This document shows, piece by piece, positions 36,677-49,629 of a DNA stretch of 64,000 nucleotides (the stretch's first letter is position 1; every line of letters begins with the position of its first letter). The stretch spans positions 47,552,131 through 47,616,130 of the forward strand of contig NC_068971.1 in assembly GCF_016808095.1 (NCBI RefSeq). Direction: 5' to 3'. The translations under genes were made by a program, and so were the position numbers. The notes under the pieces are model-generated. The model did no database searches, was not told the origin of the DNA, and worked only from the letters and a program-made list of their open reading frames with translations. This DNA is from Vigna angularis. Taxonomy: Eukaryota; Streptophyta; Magnoliopsida; Fabales; Fabaceae.

Positions 36677-39029
36677 TGTCAGATCTCATTAAAAACGCAC
36701 CAAAAATCCCTCTGAACGGACGTCAGGTGTCAAGCAACGAGGATTTGGAAATCAGATAGTGGAAGGCAGGTGTCAGCAGAAGAGCGGACGTTCGTTTTAA
36801 TGTGGGAAGCAAAACTGTGTTTTTCTGAAAACCCCGTCCCACTCTCTCTGCATGCACCATTATTCTCCAAAACTCTGATCTTTCATTTCTCCTCCTTCTC
36901 TCTAAAAAGTTTTCCCTTCTCTCTACCGAAACTCACCATTTCTCTACTCCAATCTCTGTTCAGGCACCGTAGAAGCACCCCCGGCGTCCCAAGCTTTAGT
37001 TTGAACCGATCAGTTTCGAGTTCTGATCTGGTAAGTCTTCTTCTCCGTTAGTCGTTCGTTCCCTGGCACATGTAAACCAACTTCTGGTTGCATGGGTTCA
37101 TAGTCTTCTTCTGAACCAGTTGGTTTGTTGTTTGTTTCGATTTGAAGAGTGGATTGAACGTTGAGGGTAGAAGGATTTTAGTCAGACAAACCGCATTCTA
37201 TATCTAGTACGCTCGTTCACGCTAGAGGTAAGGGAAACTTATGTAATTTAATTAGTATGATGTTGTAATGTATGAACGTTCGTTAGTTGACTGAATGAAT
37301 TGGATGCATGATGATTGATATAAATGTAGTACGTGAACGTTCGTTTATTTAATGAGTGGAAATGGAATATGATTGAGCTATGTTATGATGTATGAAGTAT
37401 ATGAAATCTCTATGTTCGAATGGTATGAAATATGAATGTGATTATGATATGAATATATAAAGTTGTGGAACTATATGTTAATAAATGAGTTGGAAAAATA
37501 AATGATCCGGATATGAATTCTCCTAAGAAAGTGTACGTTCGTAACTGAACGGTCTTTGATACTACTTCAATAGTCTCTCAGTATATTTATCAAACCTCTT
37601 TTCTATAAGTTTGAGTAACACCTGGTCTTATACCAAGTGTTCGTCCTAAGCAAGTGTTTGGTCTCATACCAGGTACTCGTCCTATCTCCTTAAGCTAAAA
37701 TTCTTAATACGAGCGTTCGTTTAAGCCTCTAGGGTTCGCTCACTATAGTGTTCAGTCTTTAACTGGCATTAGGATTTCTTAATACTAAATTCAATTAATC
37801 TAAGTATTCACAAGTGTTCGGTTTCTTCATGTGAATCATTATAAGCATTAGTTTCGAATGTCTTGAAATATCCTTATTCATTGGTTTCATTCTGGAGTCT
37901 TCGTTCTTGGTCTGCTCTTTTGATGTTTAATTGAAATTCTCAAGAGTCAGTTCACCTAATTGGCTCAATGTTGTAATTGACGTTCGTTCCCTTAGTTTCT
38001 GGTGATTTATGAGTGTACTTGTTATCTTTCTCAACCCGATATCAACCCCTTGACCTTAAATCCACTCTTAACTTTGAGATCTCTTGGTCTCTCTCTACAT
38101 GTTCGGTCTAGTTCTGAGTTCGGGTTGAAAGTTCGCTATTTATAAATCTCAGGAATCTTTGTACGAGTTGGCTAAATGAGATGATTATTAATGAAAGATG
38201 AAGAAAATATGATTTGGAAATGTTGTGGATTATGGACGAGCGTTCCGAGGAGGAACGACTCATGTGTGAATATTGGAATTTGTAAAGTATGACTGTGGGT
38301 AAGCTAAGCTGGTTGTTCATCCTGATGTTCCGTGAGTACTCGTCTTCACGTAGAGGAGGGTAGGTCATGTGTGGGAACAGCAGGAGGTCCTAGTCCTCAG
38401 GGTTACTTTGGACAGATAGGGCTAACCTCGGATGGCAGCTGTTGAGGGCATCCCAGTTACTACATCACCCAGGTGCACGAACGCCTGTAGCTACGCAGAT
38501 TTCATACAGTCCGGACAGTCAGTCTAGTATTAGGATTTGTGTGAACAAACTAGGAATTATCTTGTTGAATGATTTTGTGAAATGTATGTTTATGCATGAA
38601 TTAAATTACATAAGTTTATCATGTGTTTTTCTTGTGTTGTTTTGTTATGTACGTCCGTCTTGTCGTTGCAATGATCATCCGTGTGGATGTGAGCAGAAGG
38701 GGACGCGCTGTTGGAAGATGCGTTGGAAGAAGAAAATTTGGTAGAAGTTGAAGTTAAGACCGAACAGTAGAACGTTCGGTCAGTAATTTAGTTTTTGTAG
38801 TGAGGTGGTCGTTCGATCACCTTCCCCTTTTTGTTATGTTTGACGATCGGTATATTGTTTTGTAAAACCGTTTGGATAGTTTGTACCGCTGCACAATTTA
38901 ACTTTGTAACTCTTTCTGTAAGACCGTTCGGCCAGAACCGTACATTTCCTAGTGTAAGACTAAACTAAAATATTATTAAATATAATTATTCTATTATATA
39001 GTTTATTGCTATATTTTTGGGATGTTACA
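36677..39029. mobile_element. Solo LTR, 2353 bp, with 5-bp target duplication
   Basis: The element begins TGTCAGATCTC and ends ..GGGATGTTACA, so it has the TG..CA ends of an LTR. The five bases on each side are identical: TGAAT at 36672-36676 and TGAAT at 39030-39034, the target-site duplication left by integrase. There is no internal gag-pol region, primer-binding site or second LTR, so this is a solo LTR produced by recombination between the two LTRs of a full element. Its size and ACGTTCG-rich sequence suggest a gypsy-type element. The orientation of the original transcript is not certain. The open frames inside it (36770, 38442) show no family resemblance. Confidence 0.9.
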
Positions 39030-39034
39030 TGAAT

Positions 39035-40840
39035 GCTTACCTTTAAAACAAACATCAATTATTACTATCAATACTAAAAATAGAAAATATTTTTTTATAG
39101 TATTATCTCATTATTCAAAATTATTCCAATTTTAATTAAAAATTCTCGTATCGATTAGGTATAAATACACATAATATTTATTATATATGATATATCAGTG
39201 TCCCTCTATATGTCATCATTTTAAATTATCAAAAAAACTTTAATTTATTAAATAATTTAGTAAATGTATATAAAATTTTATATTATTTTAAGATATGTAT
39301 TTGTTCATTTTTACTATTTTCTATTCAATTCTTATTTGATACTTATCCTATTATAATTTATTTTTTAATATTTGAAAATGATAAAAGAAGATGTGCATTC
39401 TTTTTTACATTTAATACTTCATAACAATGTTTTTTTTATGTAAAAGGTTATTCACTTGATTTTGAAACAATAAAAAGACTGACACTAGCAATGAGAAAAA
39501 GTATTTATATATATTATAAGGACAATAATGAATTTTGAGAATGGAAATAAGATAATCAAACTTATATTTATTCATTCGGCACCAATTATTTCAGGACATA
39601 GATATTAATATTATATTTGTTTATTTGCTTTTTTCCATATCGGAAGTAGATGATTAAAGAAAAAAACGTGGATGGGTAATTGTGAATAAAATTTGTAATG
39701 GTGATACTAGCATATATTTGTTATTAACTAGGATAAAGAGTATTTTAATACTTTTGTAAATGGATTGGTATTATATTAACCGATATATTTGTTATTTATA
39801 AAAGGTAAAAATAATAATTTTAAATTTATCTTAATTTAATTTAAAATAAAATTAATTTATATTTTACTTGATTAAATTTAATTAAAATTAAATTTGATTT
39901 ATATTAAATTTTATATATTTTTATACTTTAATTTAAATTTTATTCTAAAAATGTATAAAAAATATATTTTTTAATATTTGTAAATATAAGTGAATGTTCA
40001 TATATTTTAAAATATATGTGGATTTTTTAAAACAATATCCGTGTAAATAACAAACAAATTTAAGTAAGTTTTCATTTCACGAATCCGACTGCGGTATATA
40101 TCATTCGAACTCAATCCATTATTTTTAATAACATCAAGTAAAATGGATTGACTAATATTTCTTTCCATTTGATGATTATATAAAAGAAGTTAATCAATTA
40201 ATGTAATTATACAGTTTAAATATTTGATCAACATAACATATTTAATGGTAGTACAAAAAATTATTATACACTACTCTGTTCAAGGCTATACACGTATTAT
40301 TAAACTCTAATAAAACTATACCACTCCAATTTTTTGATGATAATAAAAACAACAATGTAATAGAAAAATTAGTTATATAATAAAATCAATTAAAACATAT
40401 TAGTAAAATTTATATTAAAACTATTATGACGTGGCTCCACTTAAAGGGTGAAAACTTATGAACTATATGACACAAATGAAGGTGTTGTTGCCAAATACTA
40501 TATTCTCTTATATGCTGAACATTTAATTAATTTCTGAAATAAAATATATATAAAAATATATACTATATCATTCTATGAATGAAATATTTCTTAAAGTCAT
40601 GTAATATTATTGCCTTGTAAAGTTTACACCAAAGTTCACCAATGGAAAGGCTTGTCATAAGTAACTATTACCATATTACTATAAAGCATTCAAATCACTT
40701 TTTAATTGCTTGAAATATATAAAGTGATTAATTTCATAATAATATTCTTGTCTGCCACAACACTGGTATTCATTGAGTGTTGTATTTTGGACCTATTGCA
40801 ATTTTTTTCCATTAAAAAACTTATAATAAAGCCTTTTAGT
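39035..40840. other. Gene-free AT-rich intergenic stretch
   Basis: Extremely AT-rich. The part from about 39650 to 40090 resembles 29990-30340 in wording (repeated AATTTATATT, ATTAAATTT, then AACAATATCC), suggesting two diverged copies of one AT-rich repeat. No genes are visible. Confidence 0.5.
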
Positions 40841-40924
40841 AGTTTAATTAAGATAAAAGAGACTTTCGAGTAGGGTTGCAGCGGCGATGACAGAGCATTC
40901 TACGCTGTGATTTGGGAGTCGGTA

Positions 40925-41190
40925 AGAATATCGAGATGCTGATTCCACATTTATTTATACATCCATGCGCATTGATTCTTACAAGAAAGTAGTTGCCGGT
41001 TGTAAAAGAGGACACGTGTCGGTAAAAACCCTCGTTGGATGGTAGCGTCCTTAGCCGTACAGTCACGTGCATATCTAAAAAATAAAAACTAAATTCCCAA
41101 TGCTTAGGAACACTACACGACACATTTCACAGTACTGATCCACCACCTACAATGCCCATGTGTTTGCTTTTATCTGAGGGGCCCACTTCT
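40925..41190 (-). promoter_or_regulatory. Isolated promoter-like island, minus strand
   Basis: In an AT-rich desert this segment has, in minus-strand order, a site-II-like GTGGGCCCC (41178-41186), a CACGTG G-box core (41064-41069), a perfect palindromic G-box GACACGTGTC (41011-41020) and TATAAATA (40952-40959). The spacing is normal for a plant promoter directing transcription leftward from about 40925. Downstream I see only a 16-codon frame (MLCHRRCNPTRKSLLS, ending near 40860), so any product would be a very short peptide or a non-coding RNA. It could also be the orphan promoter of a decayed gene. No transcript evidence is available. Confidence 0.35.
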
Positions 41191-44100
41191 CTTTTTCACA
41201 CTTTTTATTTAACCTTTTACTCATATTCAATACCCTCTTTGAAGCAAATAATAGATATATAAATTAAATAACTTCCCTGCCAATATTAGAGATAACATTC
41301 TATATCTGCAGTTCTTTGTCTTTCTTATTTATTTAGATTCCTCAATTCTCTCTTTCACTTTCTTTCATTCCACTTTTGATATTTTTCTACAGTCTTATTT
41401 TGTCTTCCATATACTAATTTGTAGAAGAAATTAAATTATATCACAGATAAAAAAACTCATAAAAAGAAAGTTAATAAAAATATATCATAAACATGTTTGC
41501 GTGCAGAGTGAGTAAAAGAACTGTAAAAGGTAAAACATTTGATGGAGCATTGATTATTTATTGTACATATATTTAATATTACTTTTCATTATTAATAAAC
41601 ATATCATACCTGATAAGATATTCTAAACCACAGTTTTAATGAAAATTAATGTGTTTTTTTCTTTACACATCTTTTACATTAATCTACCATTTAAATTTGA
41701 AGAAAATAAAAGTTATGTATAAAAAAAATATTATTTGGAGCCAATTCTACTCTGTTAGTAATGTTAGCACCTGAAATTTGATAAAGTTAAGCATAGTTTT
41801 AAACTTCTTACTACAATGCCAATAATATGTCTCCATCTTTATGCAAACTCTGACAACTTAAATTTATATTGATGTTATTTTATATGCTGGCATTAGTGGT
41901 TGAAAGGTCACAATTTATAAAATATAATACGAAGAGGTATTTGTTTTTTTATTAGAAAAGTTAAATAAAATGTGATTTTGATTTCTCTCACAGATTGGAT
42001 TTTATATATTCAATGATTCGTATAAGGGATAATTCCTATCACCGACAAAAAAAACTCCTTTATTCTTAGTTTAGATTAATTGTATATATTTTTCATACTA
42101 CTTATAAAATATCACATTTTTAAAACTTGTAAAAACAAACAATTAAGATAACACCAGAAAATAATAATTACACTGTCATGCTAAAATATAAATAAACGAC
42201 AATTACTTTATTAAAATATAAAACTCTTTAAAAATTTAATAAACCAGACAAATTTGATAAACCAATCAAATTTAGTAAAGACTTAATTAAAGTATATATT
42301 TAGGAAAAACTTAAATTTTAATTAAACTTATTAAATATTTAATAAATAAAACAAACTAAATTTAATTAAACTTATTAAATATTTAATATCTACTCATACA
42401 ATTTAAAAATTTCATATTAAGCAGGTTTTATTAAATACTAAAGTCTTTACCACTTTGGCATATGTGGGTTGAGAGAATATTTTAAGAAATTTAATATATA
42501 CAATTGTTAACTTTTATATTTGTTATAGATTCTCCCTTTAAACTCTTCATCCATGATTTTTTGTAATGTATACTATTTAGACATTTAATGAAATCGGTAT
42601 CTTTATATAAAAGTTTCACAACTTCAAAATTAACCATACTAAACCCAAATATTCAAACCTAAACAAACTTTCAACTATAAAATCAAGAAAAGATTATTTT
42701 TCAATCCTATCTATTCATATTTTTTCCAAGCTAAAACTATCGAATTTTAATATATTTTCTAGACAGATACCTAAGCAAACTAATTGTTTTTGGTTGACCA
42801 CACAAATTTCAAAATGAAATTCAAAGCAAGTTCAGGACTACTAGAAAAATAACCTATCAAGCAAAATTTAATTGTTAGTATGACATTGAAGCATTTGTAA
42901 ACTCAAAACACTAATTGTCTCAAAATATGATGTAATTCAGCATTCAATAACTAAGCATGCAGTAATATTACATCTCTTTATTTTTTTCAACCCTCAATTT
43001 CAATCTAAGCCTAACATAACCATTTTTTTAAAAAAGTCTCTCATACTATAATTTTAATAAATACATCAAAGAGCTGATGAACTTTTAGGTCCTGGAGATC
43101 TAAAGCTAAATAATCAAATACAACAAAATTCAAACAAAAAAGTAAATTAGTTGGATTTTTGACTAATAAAAAAAATTATACCTAAACACAGGGGATTTTA
43201 GAATAAAAAGATAATTAATCTGATTTAACCTGTTGGGTTAAAATATCTTAAAAAGACTAGTTATTAAAGGAGAGAAAAAAGAAGAAGTCTGAGTATTAGA
43301 TAGGAAGAAATAAAATAACTTAAATAAAAAAAAAACTCCAAATAATTGTGTGGACAAAACAAAGAGAGAATTTTACATTAAAAACATTAAACATTCTTTT
43401 AATTAAATTTTTTAATTGTTTCACCATAGTGCTCTTAATTTCGATTACATTTGTTTTTTTTTTACTTGTTCATAGTTATTGAAGAAAATATAATTGAATT
43501 AAACATTTTTATACTACTAAGAACAATTTCTGAAAGTCATAATTTCTGTTTGAATGTCCAGCATTGTTTATGCACCACCTGAATAGCACTCTGTACATGT
43601 TTACATTGCAATTATAAATTCATTCCTTTGCAATAACACTTCAAGGCAGCATTGTATATGTCTTTGGTTTTACTTTCCCTCTTTTAAAAGAGAAAAAAAT
43701 AGCCAAAATCGAAATAAACATTTGAAAAATAAATAATTATTTTTGTGTATTCAAGAATATTTTTTATATACAATTAAACTTGGTGACAAAAAGTTATTTT
43801 AATGCATAAACATGAGATTATTAAAATTCATAATTAATAGATAATTTTATAATTACTTTTAAATATTGATTTTATTAATGAAACACGTATAATATTTTGA
43901 TATTCTAAAGCTAGGAGAAACTTACTTTTTCGAATGTTGCATTTAACCTTCCCTACTGTGGACTAATTCCATTGGTTGTTTTTAACCTTCCCTATCCTTT
44001 CTACTATTGACTGTTGACTTTTCTTCTCAAGAATGTTGACAATGTAGGGTGATGTTTTATATTGTTTTTCCACGAGAAAAAAAAAAAATCTAGAAAAAAA

Positions 44101-45055
44101 AAACATCTAGAAAAAAAAAACATTTTAACTCTAGGAATAGAGTCTACTTTCAATCATAATTTTATAATTATTAGTTATCATAGTTTCCTATAGTACAGAT
44201 AAGTGCAATCTAATAGTTATTCTATTTAAAAGTAAAAGTTATCAAAATGAAATAAAATCTAAATATTTTATTATTTAAATTAATAGAAAAAATAACTATT
44301 CAAATTTTATTATATATATATATATATATATATAAATTTAGTATTCATTTCACTTTAGAAATAAGCTAGTACAGTAATTTAAAATAAAATTTATGTTTAC
44401 AAGTATGTTTTATAGAATCTATCACATCTAATGCATATATTAAAATAGTAAAGTATACTATTATAAAAATGAAACCACACAATAAAAAATTTCAAATTAG
44501 ATAGTATGAATTTAAAAAATTCAATTTTTTTAGAAGAGATACTAAGAATTTTTTTTAATACTTAATGGTATCACACATAATTAATTAAATAAATAACACG
44601 AAAACCAGAACAGCAGTTAGCCGGTGAAATTGGTGGACCCCACCGATTAGATTCTTCTGCCAAACACACTTTTGAAATGGCCATGTCATCTGGACGATTT
44701 ATTATTGAATTTAACAATAGTTTAATAATTCGACCTAATATGATCATGGTTATAATTGTCATTTAATATTATATTTTTAATGAAAAACGAAGCATTAAAT
44801 ATTCTCACATAGTTGATAGTAAAATATGTACTGTTACAGGTTCAAAATCTATAATTTTAATGAGTATCTTGATTATGTCATTTGAAAAATTGTTTTTTTA
44901 CCAAATAAAAAATATATTTTTCATGAATCTAAAAGAAATAAGCATTAAAAAAGTGAAGGTTTAGGGTAGAAATGAATTAAAAAATCATATGTGAAGTGAA
45001 AATTATGTATTGAATCTGAGGAAGTACAATGTGTAGGGGAGCAAGAACAACCCAC
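41191..45055. other. Gene-free stretch up to the GS1 promoter
   Basis: AT-rich sequence with no exon series. A TA microsatellite lies at about 44310-44333. The last few hundred bases should contain upstream regulatory sequence of the glutamine synthetase gene; I recognise no specific element there beyond the TATA box. Confidence 0.5.
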
Positions 45056-45063
45056 TATAAAAT
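45056..45063 (+). promoter_or_regulatory. TATA box of the glutamine synthetase gene
   Basis: TATAAAAT lies 134 bases before the GS1 start codon, predicting a transcription start near 45090 and a 5' untranslated leader of about 100 bases. The leader is open in the same frame as the coding region, back to a stop inside the TATA box, but contains no upstream ATG. Confidence 0.7.
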
Positions 45064-45189
45064 CCCACACACCCTATTCTTCTGTTCACGTACCTGTTGA
45101 ATCTCAGTATTCAGAGAAAGGAGAAAGAGAGATCTTTTTGTGCTGTGAAGAAGGGTCTTTCCTTGTTTCTTCGTGTCTTCACTTTTACC

Positions 45190-48100
45190 ATGTCGCTGCT
45201 ATCAGATCTCATCAACCTCAACCTATCCGACGACACCGAGAAGGTCATCGCAGAGTACATATGGTTAGTCTCTCTCTGTATCTCCCACGCACAGAGTTTT
45301 TCTTTTTTTAGGTTGGTTTTTCTGGACGTACGAACAAGAACACCATGAAAACATGTGAACGTTTGAATTTGTTGTTACCTGCATGCTTTTACGTTTCCAG
45401 GGACGTTTTTTTGGGAGTGAAACGTTTCTCATGATGGGCGTGACTTATTATTACTGATCCTTTGTATGATCAACGTTGAGAATTGGGTCCAGCTGAATGG
45501 ACTGGTCTCGTATGACATGATCAACTCTGTTCCACTCTGCAATACATGATTTTGTTCCATCCCCTTTAAAAACGATCCTGGAAATATTTGGCCCGAATTC
45601 ATGATATCTCATGAACTTAAATATTGCAAGAAGGAGATTACTTTCTCCCATGATTTGCTTCCTACCCCCTCTTCTTTTTCTCTTGCTGGTGTTTCATATA
45701 TTTTGTTCCTGTGATATATTGTATTCTCTCTCGATGTTTCGCCCCCCTGTCAATATTTTTTTTGGGGTAGTTTTGCTTATTTGGTAGGGAAGGGGGTCTC
45801 CGAATCTGAGATGTTTACTTTACTCTGTATTTTAGTGGCTATGCTGTTGTTTGACTTTATTCAGATTTTGATCGCTTCAAAGATGAGCTTGCTCTTTTCT
45901 CTGGAATTAATTTTAAAAAAGGAAGAGTCTTTTCCTTTGTTTTTTTAGTTTGAAACTTTTTTATGCAAATTTTCTTCTTGATGAATTGTAACATTTTATT
46001 TTTATTTTGGTAGGATCGGTGGATCAGGACTGGATCTAAGGAGCAAAGCAAGGGTAATTCACTATATGTATAGCAAGCTGAAAAAAAATTGTATTTGTAT
46101 TGTTTTCTATTTTCTAACCCAAGTGTAAAATGGATCTGGTACACAGACTCTACCAGGACCAGTTAGCGACCCTTCAAAGCTGCCTAAATGGAACTATGAT
46201 GGTTCCAGCACAGGTCAAGCCCCTGGAGAAGACAGTGAAGTGATTATATAGTATGGTTCTGTAATCATCTTAGCTAACCACTTTTTCCTTAACCAATACG
46301 CAGTTTGAAAGATTTTTTGTTTTCTATTTTGTTGATATTCTATTCTTTACTTATTTGGGTTGGATTCCATACAGCCCACAAGCTATTTTCAAGGATCCAT
46401 TCAGAAGGGGTAACAATATCTTGGTGAGTTTCTTTTTACCCATACAACTTGGTTTTTGTAGTAAGTTTGATTTTGATACTGAGAAGGCGGAAGTTTTCAC
46501 AACAAACACGTTGTAGAAATTACTTGCAACTATTTTTGTAGTTAATAACCAAATATCAACAATTTTACTGTGCATAATTTATAACCGGTAGCAGTATAAA
46601 AAATCTTTATGTATTCACTATGGTTTAATCCTCTTTGTTTTACTTTGTATTTTCACTCTAGGTTATGTGTGATGCTTACACTCCAGCTGGAGAACCCATT
46701 CCCACTAACAAGAGGCACAATGCTGCCAAGATATTCAGCCACCCTGATGTTGTTGCAGAAGAGCCCTGGTATACGCTGTTTCTCCATTGTTGTTTCTAGT
46801 AACCATTTCTAGTTTTCTTTTTCTGACTATTTATTCTTACATGGTTTTTTTATCAGGTACGGTATTGAGCAGGAATACACCTTATTGCAGAAGGATGTCA
46901 ACTGGCCACTTGGGTGGCCTGTTGGCGGTTTCCCTGGACCTCAAGTGAGTACTCAATTACACACACAACTCATTATATTATCCATTTCACACATTTACTC
47001 AAAATGATCAATGTTGAAACATTTTGGGGCTACATATGAATAATGATTCTAATCACTTAACACTATCAAAATTTGTCCTTAACCCGATTGTTTAATGTTG
47101 TTGGAACCGTAATTTTTTTGTGAAAGGTGAATGCAGACCAATTTTAGCTTGTCATTTGGGTGTTTTTTATTGGAAGTATACTGTTGCCTCTGTTATTGTT
47201 TATACACTTGTTATATTTAATTTGGGGAATAACATTACTGTTTGATTTGTTTAACAGGGACCTTACTATTGTGGTGCTGGTGCTGATAAGGCTTTTGGGC
47301 GTGACATTGTTGACGCACATTACAAAGCCTGTCTTTATGCTGGCATCAACATCAGTGGAATTAATGGAGAGGTTATGCCGGGTCAGGTAAGTTGAAATTG
47401 GTATAAATTATGCACTATTTTTCGTACACATCATTGATTACCCTTGACACTTTCGGCTTGTTTGCTTTCTATAATCTATTTTGATTTCTTGTATATTATG
47501 CATCAATCTTGTGTATGCAGTGGGAATTCCAAGTTGGACCTGCGGTTGGGATATCAGCTGGTGACGAGTTGTGGGTAGCTCGTTACATCTTGGAGGTAGG
47601 TAGCACGTGACTAATTCTGGTGTTACTCTACCTATCTCATCAATGATCTAACTTTCCTTGTTAATGTCACTAACAGAGGATCACTGAGATTGCTGGTGTG
47701 GTGCTTTCCTTTGACCCTAAGCCAATCAAGGTTAACATTTTCTCTCACCAAGGGTCAAGTCAATTTTCCCATTTTTACACCTAGAAACCATCACAGTTTG
47801 TAATGGTTGAAAGTGTAATATTTCCCTCTTTTTCATTTACATTATTTAAATGATATATATTGAGTTGTTGTCTAATGTCTTTTGCGTTATTAAAAAACCA
47901 GGGTGATTGGAATGGTGCCGGTGCTCACACCAACTACAGGTAACCTTTTGTTACTTGAACAGCAAATGTCACATTGAGTCTATCGAATTAATAAAATACT
48001 AATACTAATAATAATAATAATAATAATAATAATAGTAATAAGAACAATAACAGAGCGACTGTGATAATATTTTTGCAGCACGAAGACAATGAGAAACGAT

Positions 48101-48675
48101 GGTGGCTATGAAGTAATCAAATCAGCAATCGAAAAATTGGGGAAGAAGCACAAGGAGCATATCGCTGCTTATGGAGAAGGCAACGAACGCCGTCTGACAG
48201 GACGACACGAAACTGCAGACATCAACACCTTCTTATGGGTAAGCAACAAAAAAACACCATAATATACTCTTTTGGTTCTACTATCTTTCATTCGACACAC
48301 TTCTCTATGTGGGAACACGCATTATGGACCCTCTGTACAAGAAAGCGACACCAGGGACCCCTTCTAGATGATATTTTTTTTCTTCTTCTCTTTTAATCAC
48401 AAAATGCCACTTTCTTTTAACTTTCAAGATAATCTGTGAAATAAGTGAAGATAATATATATTTTTTCAAGATAATAATTTTTAAAAGAAAATTGTATTAT
48501 ATTTGGTGTGATGATTGTTCAGGGAGTTGCAAACCGTGGAGCTTCTATTAGAGTTGGGAGGGACACGGAAAAAGCAGGGAAGGGATACTTTGAGGACAGA
48601 AGGCCAGCTTCTAACATGGACCCGTATGTTGTTACTTCCATGATTGCAGACACAACCATTCTGTGGAAGCCATGA
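45190..48675 (+). CDS. GLN1: Cytosolic glutamine synthetase (GS1), complete, 12 exons
   Basis: GS1 makes glutamine from glutamate, ammonia and ATP in the cytosol as a decamer. Exons: 45190-45263, 46014-46053, 46147-46250, 46375-46423, 46662-46768, 46857-46944, 47258-47386, 47521-47595, 47677-47730, 47902-47939, 48079-48238, 48523-48675; all are GT-AG and in phase. The product is 356 residues, the standard plant GS1 length, with no transit peptide or chloroplast-type C-terminal extension. Visible features are the beta-grasp signature [10 protein letters not shown] (53-62), metal-binding Glu129 and Glu131 in GIEQEY, the conserved cysteines Cys92 and Cys159, the [11 protein letters not shown] loop, the ATP-binding motif [17 protein letters not shown] (237-253), and the Arg-rich [10 protein letters not shown]. 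The start MSLLSDL is standard. Several positions ([28 protein letters not shown]) recall the nodule-enhanced gamma isoform of beans; that subtype is from memory and needs alignment. Confidence 0.98.
48006..48034. repeat. (TAA)n microsatellite in a GS1 intron
   Basis: About nine uninterrupted TAA trinucleotides lie in the intron between the tenth and eleventh GS1 exons. It does not touch the splice sites. Confidence 0.95.
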
Positions 48676-49622
48676 GCAACAACACCTGCACTTTGTCTTT
48701 TCCTTTGGGATGGAGAAAGGAACATTAAGTAGGATTTGGTCCTTTATTTCACACCTCTTACTTTTTAGGATTTGGATTTCTGGTAATTGTTGTGGTTCGC
48801 TTGCTTGGGGCCTTGCTGGTTGGTACAACTAACCACCAAGGATTCTTCATTGCTTTCCATTTCTTTCCCATGTTTTCCGATTGTTATAATAATATCCTTA
48901 ATAATCATAATAATATATGAAACTGTATTCTCATGGTATATAATTTTATTTCTGAACTCAAAATTGCAGTTATGAGATTACAAATTAAAATCACATTCCC
49001 CGTTGCTATTTTTTTTTTAATTCTCTTCAAGCCGGATTCTTAGGGGATGTCTTAACGATATTTGTTTATCGAAATTTGGTAAAGGAAAATTCTTCTTATT
49101 TATAGCAGGTAATTTTTTTGAAAAAAATAAAATAAGTTGTTTTTATAGAGGTAAAATGAATAATCTAAGCGGTTACAAGAGGTTTTTATCTTTTAATTAA
49201 TAGTTACAGGGGTAAACAAATATTATACAAGATAATAGTGAAAATGCGTTCATCATTATGTATATATGTGACTTTGCTTAATATAAAGTTGTTGTTAAAT
49301 GAAGGTTTAGTTAAAAGGTATTGTAACAAACTATTCTGTTGCGTTTTTGTTAGCTAGTAGTTATAATGATAGTTTTAATGTTTATAAGAAATTATATGTT
49401 TTTAAATGTATAAATTATTAAGAATAAATTGTATAACTTAAAATCTTTAAATAATAAACCGTATCTATTCTTAAGCTAATAACAACTTTGAAAACCGGAT
49501 TTTATCATTCTCAATTTTAGACCTGTGAATTTGCTCTAATTTAAAGGGTTAGGCTTGGAGATAAACAGGCCCACCAGAACAGAAATTTTCATAAAAAGAA
49601 AATATAGAGTCAAAATAACAAT
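48676..49622. other. GS1 3' flank and short intergenic stretch
   Basis: The first 250-300 bases after the GS1 stop should be the 3' untranslated region; AATAATATATGAAA near 48910 is a plausible polyadenylation region. The rest is AT-rich with nothing recognised, up to the transposon at 49630. Confidence 0.5.
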
Positions 49623-49629
49623 AAAAATT

